Made by a program: the position numbers and the translations under genes. A stretch of DNA of 64,000 nt from an uncultured marine group I thaumarchaeote (lineage in GTDB: Archaea > Thermoproteota > Nitrososphaeria > Nitrososphaerales > Nitrosopumilaceae), in NCBI GenBank assembly GCA_902590655.1, contig CACIXQ010000001.1:45993-109992 (forward strand). The letters are read 5' to 3'. How positions within the stretch are numbered: the stretch's first letter is position 1; every line of letters starts with the position of its first letter. Under the pieces are notes generated by a model. That model was not told where the DNA came from and did not search any database. It saw nothing but the letters and a program-made list of their open reading frames with translations. Below are positions 7,267 through 15,403 of this stretch, one piece after another.

Positions 7267-9717
7267 CTATGTTACCGTGAAATATTGAACTTCTACGCTA
7301 GATAGTGGGTTGGCGGAATCAAGGTCATCCCATAGGAAAATCTCTGCTACGTAAGTACCAGGTTCGTCGGGTGTCCAGGATATTGTTTGTGTCAATGCTT
7401 GTCCCTGAGCTAGTGAACCAGTAACTGTGGAAATTGAGACTGGTGTTCCATCTTCATATTTTATCTGCACAATGTATGCGAATATCTGCGAATCATCTTT
7501 TTGGTTTACAATGTCTGTTTCAATCTGAATTTCAGATCCTGTGGTTATTTCGTCTGATTCGGAGACAACTTCAGCTTCCGTTTCTACTGCTTCTGGTGGA
7601 GGTTCAAACTCAATTTGTTCTGATTCGTCTTCTGTCTGCTCTGTGGCTTCAACAATTACAGTTCCTGTCATCCATGGATGAACCATGCAAAAGTAGGGGT
7701 ATGTTCCTGGTTCGTCAATTCTGAGATTAAAGCTGCCGCCAGCCATCATCAAGCTTGTGTCCCAAACTCCATCTGGCCCATCAGTTGGAGTACCGGATGT
7801 TGCTGTGTGAGCTGCATTGTCATCGTTATACCAAGTAATTCCCTGCCCAGCAGATACTGTAATGGTGCTTGGAATGAAACAATCGTTGGTTTCCTCACAT
7901 CCCGGCGTTGCTGAGCCTAGTGCGTTTTTCACCACTCCTGGATTGGCTTCGGCCCATGCTGCATCTGCTGCGGCTGTTGCTGCTTCTTCCGCGGCTATTG
8001 CTGCCTCCTGTGCCGCGACAAATGCTTCTATCTCAGCCGCATCACCCACAACGACGGTTCCCTGCATCCATGGGTGAACCATGCAGAAATAGTCGTATGA
8101 GCCTGGTTCGTCAAATGCATGAGAGTATGATCCACCAACCATCATCAAGCTGCTATCAAATACACCGTCTGGTCCACCAGATGATGTACCAGAGGTTGCT
8201 GTATGAGCTGCATTATCAGTATTCTCCCAAGTAACTGTCTCGCCAATGGCTATCGCGATGGTGCTGGGCATAAAACAGGTGTTGTTTTCCTCACATCCCG
8301 GGGTTGATGAGCCTGATGTGTTGTAGACTGTGTTAGGGTTTGATATTATCGTAAAGGTTATGGTTTGTTTATCGTCCATGTTAGTGGACAAATACATTGT
8401 AATGGTATATGTTCCATAATCGAGGTTTTTTATGGAAGCATCATAGTTGGTTGTATCGTTGTGAAGCTGGCTCACAGTTAGGACATTGCCGTTGGAATTT
8501 GTTAGTGTAAATATTATGTCGCTTGCAGTTGAAGGTTGAGTATGGTAAATTGACACCTCAATTGATTCGTCTACACCATGATGGTATGTAGTCCTATCAG
8601 TGCTTATGGTCAATGTTGGTGTAACTTCAGGTTCTGGGATGTTGATTTGAAGTGTAATTGGTGGTGACAGTAAATTTTTGTCATCTATATTGTCTACCAC
8701 TTTAATCATCAATATGTAATCTCCAGCACTTCTATCTGCTGCCTCCCATTCAAGAGCAGGTGAGTCTTGAGCTCCTATTTGTAATGAGTTTGAGACCCAC
8801 AAACCATCAGGTTTTGCTGGTAAAGGAGGAGTAAACTGTACCCAATAAGTATATGGTTGGGGCACTTCTAGTTCATTTCTTACATCTGCCATAATTCGTA
8901 CGTCGTCGAATAGTGTAACTTCTGATATTGGATTGTGCATCGGATCAACAAATCTTGCATTACTCAAAGTAACAGTCTCAGATTCTGCAGCTGTTTCAGC
9001 CTCAGATTCGGGTGGTAGCACAGTAACAATAAAGCTCTTGCTGCCTTCATGACCGTATTGGTTTAGTCCATTACATGTTACAATGGTTGTTCCAGGTGGG
9101 AATGTCATGCTCATTGTAAATACTGGGACTGGTGGTGGATTTGTCATATGGCCTGCGGAATCATTGCATGTCACCGATTCTAAATACGAGCCAGACGAGA
9201 CGTCGTCATGGCGCACTGTCCAAGATAGGCTGTACCCAGTTGCGTTTAGTGCTGTGCGGGTTACTTCTAAGTAGTTTTCTCGCAGTGGATTACTATAAAG
9301 TAATTCATCTACTCCATCAAACCTAAGTTCGATTGGCTCAGAAGATGGTTCACCAACAATTACAGTTCCTTGCATCCAGGGATGAACCATACAATGGTAG
9401 GGATATGTTCCTGCTTCATCTAATGTAACAGAAAAACTGCCACCAGCCATCATCAAGCTGGTGTCCCAAACTCCGTCTGGTCCATCTTCAGTTGTACCAG
9501 ATGTTGCTGTATGAGCTGCATTGTCAGTGTTTTCCCAAGTCACTGTTTCGCCAACACTAATTGTAACAGTGCTTGGGATGAAACAGGAGTTGGTTTCCTC
9601 ACATCCCGGCGTTGCTGAGCCTAGTGCGTTTGTTACAGTAGCGTCTGCAAACGCTCCGGGAACCGCAAAAACTCCGATAGAAAAAATTACTAAAACTGAA
9701 AAAAGCAAATATCGCAT
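7267..9717 (-). CDS. Secreted three-cupredoxin (plastocyanin-like) protein
   Basis: 816 residues with a signal peptide (1-24). Three blue-copper domains lie at about 25-122, 463-557 and 595-690. Each has the type-1 ligand set: H69/C109/H112/M115, H505/C545/H548/M551 and H637/C677/H680/M683 (CMVHPWM motif). Each also has a GCEE-(N/T)-x-C cysteine pair likely forming a disulfide. Between domains 1 and 2 are Ig/CARDB-like beta modules (about 125-460); an Ala/Glu-rich coiled linker (560-592) precedes domain 3; a CARDB-like module ends the protein. Thaumarchaea use such proteins for extracellular copper electron transfer. Leaderless promoter upstream. Confidence 0.92.
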   Translation of the reverse strand: MRYLLFSVLVIFSIGVFAVPGAFADATVTNALGSATPGCEETNSCFIPSTVTISVGETVTWENTDNAAHTATSGTTEDGPDGVWDTSLMMAGGSFSVTLDEAGTYPYHCMVHPWMQGTVIVGEPSSEPIELRFDGVDELLYSNPLRENYLEVTRTALNATGYSLSWTVRHDDVSSGSYLESVTCNDSAGHMTNPPPVPVFTMSMTFPPGTTIVTCNGLNQYGHEGSKSFIVTVLPPESEAETAAESETVTLSNARFVDPMHNPISEVTLFDDVRIMADVRNELEVPQPYTYWVQFTPPLPAKPDGLWVSNSLQIGAQDSPALEWEAADRSAGDYILMIKVVDNIDDKNLLSPPITLQINIPEPEVTPTLTISTDRTTYHHGVDESIEVSIYHTQPSTASDIIFTLTNSNGNVLTVSQLHNDTTNYDASIKNLDYGTYTITMYLSTNMDDKQTITFTIISNPNTVYNTSGSSTPGCEENNTCFMPSTIAIAIGETVTWENTDNAAHTATSGTSSGGPDGVFDSSLMMVGGSYSHAFDEPGSYDYFCMVHPWMQGTVVVGDAAEIEAFVAAQEAAIAAEEAATAAADAAWAEANPGVVKNALGSATPGCEETNDCFIPSTITVSAGQGITWYNDDNAAHTATSGTPTDGPDGVWDTSLMMAGGSFNLRIDEPGTYPYFCMVHPWMTGTVIVEATEQTEDESEQIEFEPPPEAVETEAEVVSESDEITTGSEIQIETDIVNQKDDSQIFAYIVQIKYEDGTPVSISTVTGSLAQGQALTQTISWTPDEPGTYVAEIFLWDDLDSANPLSSVEVQYFTVT

Positions 9718-9738
9718 TCTCTCTGGATCGCAGACTTT

Positions 9739-9751
9739 TAGTTAAGTCTGA
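9739..9751 (-). promoter_or_regulatory. Conserved promoter motif of the cupredoxin gene
   Basis: TAGTTAAGTCTGA (plus-strand reading) sits 22 nt upstream of the cupredoxin ATG. An almost identical element, CAGTTAAGTTTGA, is 23 nt upstream of the GWW-repeat gene (10934-10946). The position fits a TATA/BRE region of leaderless transcripts; the similarity suggests a shared promoter type. Confidence 0.5.
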
Positions 9752-9843
9752 GCTAGACATGCATTGAAATGTATGCATAATGTATGCAAATCACAACTCG
9801 AATTATGATTGTAAAATTCTTCTGGAAGATTGTTAAACAAGAG

Positions 9844-9964
9844 TCTAGGCACACTAATCGTCTTTTTAGGACGATTAAGGATGGTTTTGTAATAATATTC
9901 CAGAGGAATATGAAGTGTTTCTCCCGTGCCTAGAGTCGTCTTTTTAGGACGATTCTGTTTTTTT
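9844..9964 (+). ncRNA. Multi-hairpin non-coding element (candidate RNA or structured UTR)
   Basis: This lies in the 303-nt gap between two minus-strand genes, with no convincing ORF. Visible helices are TCTAGGCAC (9844-9852) with GTGCCTAGA (9926-9934); TAATCGTC/GACGATTA (9855-9862/9870-9877, loop TTTTTAG); ATATTCC/GGAATAT (9895-9901/9905-9911, loop AGA); and GTCGTC/GACGAT (9935-9940/9948-9953) with the same loop, followed by T7 (9958-9964). The last hairpin plus T-tract looks like a terminator on the plus strand. On the minus strand it could instead be the 3' end of the GWW gene or the 5' region of the cupredoxin gene. Confidence 0.5.
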
Positions 9965-10020
9965 AAAAGTACAATGAATATGGTACTTGTGCCTGTTACA
10001 AAATGGTGTATCAGTGGTGT

Positions 10021-10911
10021 CTAAACCTGAATTAGGCCTTGCTGAATCAAGTACGTTATTGCGTTGACGAATGTCTCATCATCGATTGTTCCATCTGCCC
10101 ACCAACCTGCTGTATTCTTTATCCATTCAGGAACTTCACCGCCTCCACTTCCAGATTCAGTAGATGGAATAACAATTATGTTATTTTGAATGAGATATGA
10201 AATTCCCTCCAAGAATGATGCGTCGTTTATGTTTCCGTTGGCCCACCACCCTGCATTATTTTTTACCCAATCTGGAATGGTGATTTCTAATTCTGGCTCT
10301 TCAGCTTCTGGCTCTGGTTTTAAATCTGGCTCAGTTGTAGGATTCAAGAAAACAAATGATTTTATTATTTCCTTAATTTGTTGTAGAGTTTCTGGATCAG
10401 CCTTTGAGCCATCTATGGTTGTTCTAGATATTATCTCAACATAACTTCTACCGTCAAATATATGTGCATTAATTGAATGAATTTTGCCGTATATGTTGTA
10501 TTTCATATCCATCATCCATACTTTTCTGCCTTCGTTTGTGTAAGTAACTTCTTTATCGATCTTTTGAAAATCATAACACCCAGCCCATTCAAAAATTTCA
10601 TCATCATACACCTCGTTTACACAATACCATTTACCTTGGTGTTGCATCTCATTATGAATATCTCTATCAGTAAGCTCATAATCTTCGAGTAATGTCCAAC
10701 CAATCATTCTGATCATAGATTGTTGTTCATCTTCCTGAAAGAGATGAGTCTCTGTGTCCGCGTAATACCAACAGCATGGCAGTTCAACCGTGAAGCTTTC
10801 ATTAGGAGATGTAAATAGAATAACATCATCACTGTCTGTTTCAGCAAACACATTTGGAACCATAATTCCAATCATACAAACCACAAGAATTGAAAGTAGC
10901 AGGTACTTCAT
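10021..10911 (-). CDS. Secreted protein with PsbP-like domain and two GWW repeats
   Basis: 296 residues with a signal peptide (1-23). Residues about 30-190 form a mixed alpha/beta domain reminiscent of PsbP-like proteins. After a Pro/Glu linker (about 193-208) come two tandem repeats of about 37 residues, beginning IPDWVKNNAGWWANG and VPEWIKNTAGWWADG and ending in an YLIQ helix. This repeat recurs in many secreted thaumarchaeal proteins and may bind the cell surface; its role is not established. It shares its promoter motif with the downstream cupredoxin gene. Confidence 0.75.
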   Translation of the reverse strand: MKYLLLSILVVCMIGIMVPNVFAETDSDDVILFTSPNESFTVELPCCWYYADTETHLFQEDEQQSMIRMIGWTLLEDYELTDRDIHNEMQHQGKWYCVNEVYDDEIFEWAGCYDFQKIDKEVTYTNEGRKVWMMDMKYNIYGKIHSINAHIFDGRSYVEIISRTTIDGSKADPETLQQIKEIIKSFVFLNPTTEPDLKPEPEAEEPELEITIPDWVKNNAGWWANGNINDASFLEGISYLIQNNIIVIPSTESGSGGGEVPEWIKNTAGWWADGTIDDETFVNAITYLIQQGLIQV

Positions 10912-10933
10912 TCCATTACAATTAATCTAGTTT

Positions 10934-10946
10934 CAGTTAAGTTTGA
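10934..10946 (-). promoter_or_regulatory. Conserved promoter motif of the GWW-repeat gene
   Basis: CAGTTAAGTTTGA, 23 nt upstream of the ATG, matches the motif before the cupredoxin gene (9739-9751) at 11 of 13 positions. Confidence 0.5.
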
Positions 10947-10984
10947 TCACTATACCACGTTTTGAACATGATTTAGGCATTAAT

Positions 10985-11005
10985 ATGCATGCATTTTGCA
11001 TGCAT
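10985..11005. promoter_or_regulatory. Perfect 9-bp-arm palindrome upstream of the GWW-repeat gene
   Basis: ATGCATGCA, three T, TGCATGCAT, about 75 nt upstream of the start. Upstream of the cupredoxin gene, related ATGCAT/ATGTATGCA elements occur at 9758-9788. A dimeric regulator binding both promoters is a reasonable guess; a simple hairpin is the alternative. Confidence 0.4.
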
Positions 11006-11032
11006 TAACATAACATTCTAAGCCATAAAACA

Positions 11033-11067
11033 TGTCAAAAACTACTAAAATAAGCTGTTTTTTGTAC
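11033..11067. repeat. Right copy of a degenerate 36-bp direct repeat
   Basis: Pairs with 7006-7041 on the far side of the secreted block. See that entry for the degree of match. Confidence 0.4.
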
Positions 11068-11085
11068 CAAATCTAGGCGTAAAAC

Positions 11086-11352
11086 CTACCAAAAACCGAA
11101 ATGTGCGGTCTTGATATGATGTTGAAACTTCTCGCGTTCGATCCATGCGCTGTCCTTCAAAGGATCACATTGTGGACACTTTACCCGTGGTGCTGGCATT
11201 GTAGTATCCAGGGAAGCCTCTTCTGGTTTTTGATGATCGCAATCATGTGGCCTTTCCATGTTGATATCAAAGAGTCTCCATTTTCCGGTATTTTCAAACC
11301 AGTTTTGGTCCCAAGTGAAATGACCATCTACGCCACATTTCTTACAAATCAT
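11086..11352 (-). CDS. Small zinc-finger protein
   Basis: 88 residues. The N-terminus has CKKC (3-6); the C-terminus has KCPQC followed by HHIKTAHF, a C2H2-like finger with a longer than usual middle. The central part holds Trp/Phe-rich stretches (FTWDQNWFENTGKW). It may bind nucleic acid or protein; no specific family is recognised. The gene follows GGGP synthase on the same strand with a 24-nt gap. Confidence 0.7.
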   Translation of the reverse strand: MICKKCGVDGHFTWDQNWFENTGKWRLFDINMERPHDCDHQKPEEASLDTTMPAPRVKCPQCDPLKDSAWIEREKFQHHIKTAHFGFW

Positions 11353-11376
11353 AATACTCCCCAGATGATATTATTT

Positions 11377-12162
11377 TCAGATTGATTTGAGGATGTCTGT
11401 GAATTTTTTTAAACCGCCGGTTTGCTCCAGCAACGTTCCGATCACCAAGCCGTCCGCTCCGGCCTTGATCATGGCGCTGGCCGTTTTTGCCGATCTAATG
11501 CCTCCACCAACCATGATAAATCCGTCAAATACCATTCTGACGGTCTGAATCATCTCTGGGGTGACACTTTGCTTAGCTCCGGATCCCGCTTCTAAATATA
11601 CGAATCTCATACCCATGTATTGGGCGGCCATTGCGTAAGCTGCGGCGATCTTTGGCTTGTCAAAAGGTATGCCTCTGGCGTTGCCAAAGAACCAAGCCGA
11701 GGTGCCTTCTCCAATTATCAGATATGCTGTTGGGAGGGCCTCCAATTTCATCTTCCTCACCAGGGGCGCTCCGAGCGCCTGTGCCTGGGTGATGTAATAT
11801 GGGTTCTCCGAGTTCATCAAACAACTAAACAATATTGCATGTGCTTTTGGGACTACTCCGGTGATATTTCCAGGAAATAGGACAATCTCTAGTTTGGTCT
11901 TTCTCCTCAAGATTCTGACTGCCCTATCCATCCCCATTTGGTCGGTTGCGGATGAGCCTCCAACCAGAATTACGGGGTAAAAGTCCTTGATGTTTTTGGT
12001 CGCATTGAAGAGTTCCTTTGCCATCTTTTCGACGCTAGCTGTGGAGCTAAAGTTCTCAGAATCAACTAGCAAAAATATGGCTGTTTTACCCCCCTTTTTG
12101 CACTTTTTTAGCCTAGTTTCGACCTTATTTCGCATACCTACGGTACGATCGAAACGTGGCAT
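11377..12162 (-). CDS. Geranylgeranylglyceryl phosphate synthase
   Basis: Joins sn-glycerol-1-phosphate to geranylgeranyl diphosphate, forming the first ether bond of archaeal membrane lipids. 261 residues with a TIM-barrel pattern; phosphate-binding motifs YLEAGSG (189-195) and VGGGIRS (218-224), and the GNxxG loop (FPGNITGVVP, 96-105). G1P dehydrogenase, which makes its substrate, is at 28596-29639. The start codon is ATG; a GTATAG sequence about 24 nt upstream lies inside the palindrome shared with the divergent HTH gene. Confidence 0.96.
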   Translation of the reverse strand: MPRFDRTVGMRNKVETRLKKCKKGGKTAIFLLVDSENFSSTASVEKMAKELFNATKNIKDFYPVILVGGSSATDQMGMDRAVRILRRKTKLEIVLFPGNITGVVPKAHAILFSCLMNSENPYYITQAQALGAPLVRKMKLEALPTAYLIIGEGTSAWFFGNARGIPFDKPKIAAAYAMAAQYMGMRFVYLEAGSGAKQSVTPEMIQTVRMVFDGFIMVGGGIRSAKTASAMIKAGADGLVIGTLLEQTGGLKKFTDILKSI

Positions 12163-12180
12163 TAAAACTTAATTGAAAGA

Positions 12181-12202
12181 AGCTATACTGTTTTGTATAG
12201 CT
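12181..12202. promoter_or_regulatory. Perfect palindrome abutting an HTH gene start (candidate operator)
   Basis: AGCTATAC, six spacer bases, GTATAGCT: 8-bp perfect arms ending one base before the ATG at 12203. The right-hand gene's TATA-like TTAAAACTTAA lies about 35 nt before its ATG, so its transcription start would fall in the palindrome. The left arm also overlaps the position of the GGGP synthase TATA box. An autoregulatory operator controlling both genes is plausible; an mRNA hairpin is the alternative. Confidence 0.5.
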
Positions 12203-12562
12203 ATGAGCGACCCCAATAAATCCAATTTTAACACAATTATACAAGAAATTATCAAAAAATCACTGTTTACAGAGCGACAAATTGAAATTATTCTAAAACA
12301 GAAGAAAATGTTGCAGGTAGAGTTTGGTGTGTCTAAGGGTGCCTACTACAGGCAGCTAGGCCAGGCACGAAGTAAGATTGAGAGCCTGTACTATACCATT
12401 CTACTCCTGCAGGCGTATGATGTGATACTTCCTGAGAGTGATGTGATGTTTAGGCTCGCAGAACAGCTTAATGTGATGAAAGATAGTGACTTTACGCCTG
12501 AAAACGAGAGTCAGATCATGGATGTTGTAGAGAAAGCTGTGAAACAGTTAGTTAACATGTGA
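12203..12562 (+). CDS. Helix-turn-helix protein, probable transcription regulator
   Basis: 119 residues from the ATG at 12203 (MSDPNKSN); an in-frame TTG at 12173 would read through the palindrome and is less likely. Residues about 20-60 form a sigma/HTH-like tri-helix (FTERQIEIILKQKKMLQ then FGVSKGAYYRQLGQARSK, the recognition helix). The rest is helical, probably for dimerisation. This small HTH type is widespread in thaumarchaea; targets are unknown. The palindrome at its start suggests autoregulation. Confidence 0.7.
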   Translation: MSDPNKSNFNTIIQEIIKKSLFTERQIEIILKQKKMLQVEFGVSKGAYYRQLGQARSKIESLYYTILLLQAYDVILPESDVMFRLAEQLNVMKDSDFTPENESQIMDVVEKAVKQLVNM

Positions 12563-12674
12563 TTTTGTTTGTGAGTTTCATTAGCAAAATTTGTGATGTT
12601 ATGATTTTTTATTCGTAAATTGTAAACTAATGTTGTCCCGTTATGATAAATCATCTCATTGTTAGTTTGTTGTG

Positions 12675-13247
12675 ATGATAATTGACATCCCTGATACAGG
12701 CATCATGTTGGTTGCAGTGCTAGCATTTCTCAGTGGTATTGTAACTTTGTACTTGTACAACAAGACAAGAACGGTGGGAGTTTCGGAAAAGATTGCTCCA
12801 ACTAACCTGGAACGCATCGACTACTACGAAAAGGAGATGATTGATATGAAAATACGCCTAGATGTTATGGAATTAGATGGTGAAGAGTACACAAAACCAG
12901 ACTTGCCAACGAAAAAAGTAACGTCTTTTGACGTACCAGAAGTGAAGGAACCAGAATTTGTTGCTCCAAAACCAAAGGCAGCAGCACGAGTTCCTAACAT
13001 GAGTTTTGAAAAGTCAGTTACATTTGTGTTAGAAAAAATCACAGAAGGTCCGATGACATCACGTGATATTGAAGTGACATTAGGAAAATCACGTGAACAT
13101 GTTTCACGGTTGATGAAAAAGTTGTTTGAGGACAATCTTGTTGGTAGAGATACTTCTACCAGACCTTACAGATACACAATTACCGAAAAAGGTAGAGAAC
13201 GAATTGGTTCTGGTGATGGTGGCGTTGTTTACGCAGTATCACAGTAA
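12675..13247 (+). CDS. Membrane-anchored winged-helix protein
   Basis: 190 residues. A single membrane helix (about 8-27, MLVAVLAFLSGIVTLYLY) is followed by a charged linker with coiled-coil potential (40-65), a Pro/Lys linker, then a winged HTH (about 105-180: MTSRDIEVTLGKSREHVSRLMKKLFEDNLVGRD in two parts, and a YRYTITEKGRE wing). The layout implies a DNA-binding domain held at the cytoplasmic face of the membrane. ATG (12675) is preferred to the overlapping GTG (12672). Confidence 0.78.
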   Translation: MIIDIPDTGIMLVAVLAFLSGIVTLYLYNKTRTVGVSEKIAPTNLERIDYYEKEMIDMKIRLDVMELDGEEYTKPDLPTKKVTSFDVPEVKEPEFVAPKPKAAARVPNMSFEKSVTFVLEKITEGPMTSRDIEVTLGKSREHVSRLMKKLFEDNLVGRDTSTRPYRYTITEKGRERIGSGDGGVVYAVSQ

Positions 13248-13251
13248 GAGT

Positions 13252-13635
13252 CTAAGGATGTTTTTGTGCTATACGAATGATTTGGTATGACCACTCTCTT
13301 CCTACACGTGCACGCTCAATCTTGTTTCGTGAGGCAAATCTTGCCAAATAGGTAGAAACTATGCTTAGTTTGATAGGCTCATTGTACTCGTCTTCGTACT
13401 TTTCAAGCACGTCTGAGGAGGTGAATTTGCCTGCTGGGAAGTGATTCTCTACGACATTCCATATCTTGCCTCCTACGGAGTCCAAGTCTGGTGTCTGTTC
13501 CTCCTCTATGTTCATCAAATCCATTAATTCGAAGAGTTTGAGGACTTTGTCTTTGGTGACGTTACCCTCAATGTCAAACTTGAATTTGGCCCCTTCGGTG
13601 TCCTCTAGGTTTATTCGTATCCTTTTCTGTTTCAT
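13252..13635 (-). CDS. Conserved thaumarchaeal protein with winged-helix-like C-terminus
   Basis: 127 residues. The N-terminal strand pattern (KRIRINLEDTEGAKFKFDIEG split over two strands) precedes a helix with NIEEEQ, then a C-terminal region (about 65-120: FTSSDVLEKYEDEY, SIVSTYLARFASRNKIERAR, WSYQII) consistent with a winged helix. Likely DNA-binding, no known target. It lies beside the replication origin, with its start at the origin side. Confidence 0.65.
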   Translation of the reverse strand: MKQKRIRINLEDTEGAKFKFDIEGNVTKDKVLKLFELMDLMNIEEEQTPDLDSVGGKIWNVVENHFPAGKFTSSDVLEKYEDEYNEPIKLSIVSTYLARFASRNKIERARVGREWSYQIIRIAQKHP

Positions 13636-13763
13636 ATCGAGATCTATGAGGATCCTGTGTTAACACTTCAATGGATCCTACAAGTTTTGTTAACAAACGA
13701 ATTTGTTAAGATTGACTGCCTGGTCCACGCTGGCCTGTTTTTGGTTGTTAACAGAGGCTGGAC

Positions 13764-13778
13764 TGGAAATAAGGGGGT
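13764..13778 (+). repeat. ORB-like element 1
   Basis: TGGAAATAAGGGGGT, preceded by GAC. Same orientation as element 2; presumed Orc1/Cdc6 binding site. Confidence 0.65.
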
Positions 13779-13801
13779 AAGGTTTGGTTTTGTGCCTAGA
13801 G

Positions 13802-13816
13802 TGGAAATAAGGGGGT
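13802..13816 (+). repeat. ORB-like element 2
   Basis: An identical 15-bp copy starting 38 bp after the first, followed by a T-rich run. The runs of five G are conspicuous in this AT-rich context. Confidence 0.65.
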
Positions 13817-14167
13817 GTTTTTGGTCTCTTAACATGTGTTAAGGGTCTTATTAACACCATTAACAAGCAAATAAGCCCATTTTTACCTTCTTTTGTAAAA
13901 ATATAACCCGTTATTAACAAATCTCTTCGTTGTGAACCCACACACCTTGGTTTCTACTCTTTTTGTTATAAAAAAATTTTTTATGACAAGAACAAACTAA
14001 CAAAAACCAAATCAAAATAACATATTATTCTAAAAATAGATTAGAAATGATGGTGTGTGTGTCATCGATCAAGCCGATCAGAGCATGTCAACCAGAACGA
14101 TCAATGTTGTAAAAACGAACTACTGGATCCATTCAAGTGTGAAATTACGATAGATAATGATCTCAAA

Positions 14168-15403
14168 ATGAGTATAACAACTTTGGATCCAGTGGAAAAA
14201 CTACTAGATAGTGCAGAACAAGGTAACTTGTTAATCAAAAACCCAAACGTGTTACGCCATGACTACATCCCAGAACGAATCTTGCATAGAGACAAGCAGC
14301 AAGAACTTGTAACACAATCATTAATTCCATTATACAAAAAATCAATACCACCAAACTTGTTGGTGTATGGCAAGCCAGGAACTGGCAAGACACTTGTAAT
14401 AAAAAAAGTACTAAACCAAATTCAAAACAGAGTCGACAAGAACTCACATAAAATCAAGATAGCAACCACAAACGCAAAGGATCAATCAAACCTTTACAAT
14501 GTGTTGGTTGACTTGGGCAGACAACTTGGCCTCAAATCAAAAAAGACACCTGACGACAAACTTTGGTTACCAAACACAGGACTATCAATCAGTGAAGTTT
14601 TCAATCGTATTCTTTACATTATTGACAAAAACAAAATTAATTCCGTCTTTGTAATAGATGAAATTGATCATCTTGCTAAGCTTGTTGACAAGACTGGCAA
14701 AGACGTTCTTTACTCAATTACCAGGGCAAACCTAAAACTAAAAACTGGCTCGTTATCTCTAATTGGAATTTCTAATGACGTCAGATTCAAGGACGAATTA
14801 GACCCAAGAGTAATTAGTACACTTAGTGAGGAAGAACTTGTTTTTCCAGCATATGAGACAAATGAGATTAAAGAAATCTTAGAAGACAGAATACCATTAG
14901 CATTTGAGCAAGACGCTGTATCAAGCGGGGCTTTGAACCTATGTGCTTCTATGGCATGTAGAGAACACGGCGATGCTCGAAGGGCAATCAAATTGTTAGA
15001 TGTAGCTGCAAAGACTGCAGAACTAAAACAAGACAAATCCATCACAGACGAGCACATACGTTTAGCATCTCAAAGGATTGAGGTAGACAAGGAATCCCAA
15101 CAACTTAACGCCTTCTCATTACACGAAAAACTACTTGTAATCACCATAATGAAATCCCCAAACATCTCAACCGGAGACATCTACACAGCATACAAATCAC
15201 TTTGTAAAACCACTCACCAAAATACACTCACACAGAGGCGTGTTACACAAATGCTTAATGAGATAGAACTATCTGGTCTCATTTCTGGTAAAATGATCCA
15301 CCAAGGAATTCATGGAAATACAAAGAAATTCAACCTCACAATAACTCCAGATTTGGTCAAAAACACCCTCAAATCTGATGAAATATTCTCAGACGTCTTA
15401 TAA
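14168..15403 (+). CDS. cdc6: Orc1/Cdc6 replication initiator
   Basis: AAA+ ATPase that binds origins and helps load MCM. 411 residues from the ATG at 14168 (MSITTLDP), matching family length; the frame is open back to 14057, but that extension is Cys-rich and unlike the family. Walker A is GKPGTGKT (68-75), Walker B FVIDEID (161-167), with sensor 1 around LIGISNDVRF and sensor 2 (ACREHGDARRAI). A C-terminal winged helix occupies about residues 325-400. It directly follows the probable origin and abuts the convergent cbiE stop. Confidence 0.95.
   Translation: MSITTLDPVEKLLDSAEQGNLLIKNPNVLRHDYIPERILHRDKQQELVTQSLIPLYKKSIPPNLLVYGKPGTGKTLVIKKVLNQIQNRVDKNSHKIKIATTNAKDQSNLYNVLVDLGRQLGLKSKKTPDDKLWLPNTGLSISEVFNRILYIIDKNKINSVFVIDEIDHLAKLVDKTGKDVLYSITRANLKLKTGSLSLIGISNDVRFKDELDPRVISTLSEEELVFPAYETNEIKEILEDRIPLAFEQDAVSSGALNLCASMACREHGDARRAIKLLDVAAKTAELKQDKSITDEHIRLASQRIEVDKESQQLNAFSLHEKLLVITIMKSPNISTGDIYTAYKSLCKTTHQNTLTQRRVTQMLNEIELSGLISGKMIHQGIHGNTKKFNLTITPDLVKNTLKSDEIFSDVL

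Larger units (their letters stand above)
13636..14056. other. Probable replication origin (oriC)
   Basis: A 530-nt gene-free stretch immediately upstream of the only orc1/cdc6 gene in the window. It carries two direct copies of TGGAAATAAGGGGGT (13764-13778 and 13802-13816, 38 bp apart), which resemble archaeal origin recognition boxes (GTGGAAAC-type core with G-string). Many TTAACA/GTTAAC elements lie on both sides, and the 13860-14050 part is very AT-rich, suited to unwinding. No convincing ORF spans it. Origins next to orc1/cdc6 are standard in archaea. Confidence 0.75.

Noticed and set aside
13657..13941. Open frames on both strands inside the origin region
   Set aside because: They overlap ORB-like boxes and AT-rich DNA and have no family features.
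14057..14167. N-terminal extension of Cdc6 from 14057
   Set aside because: Cys/His-rich, unlike the family; ATG at 14168 gives the normal length.
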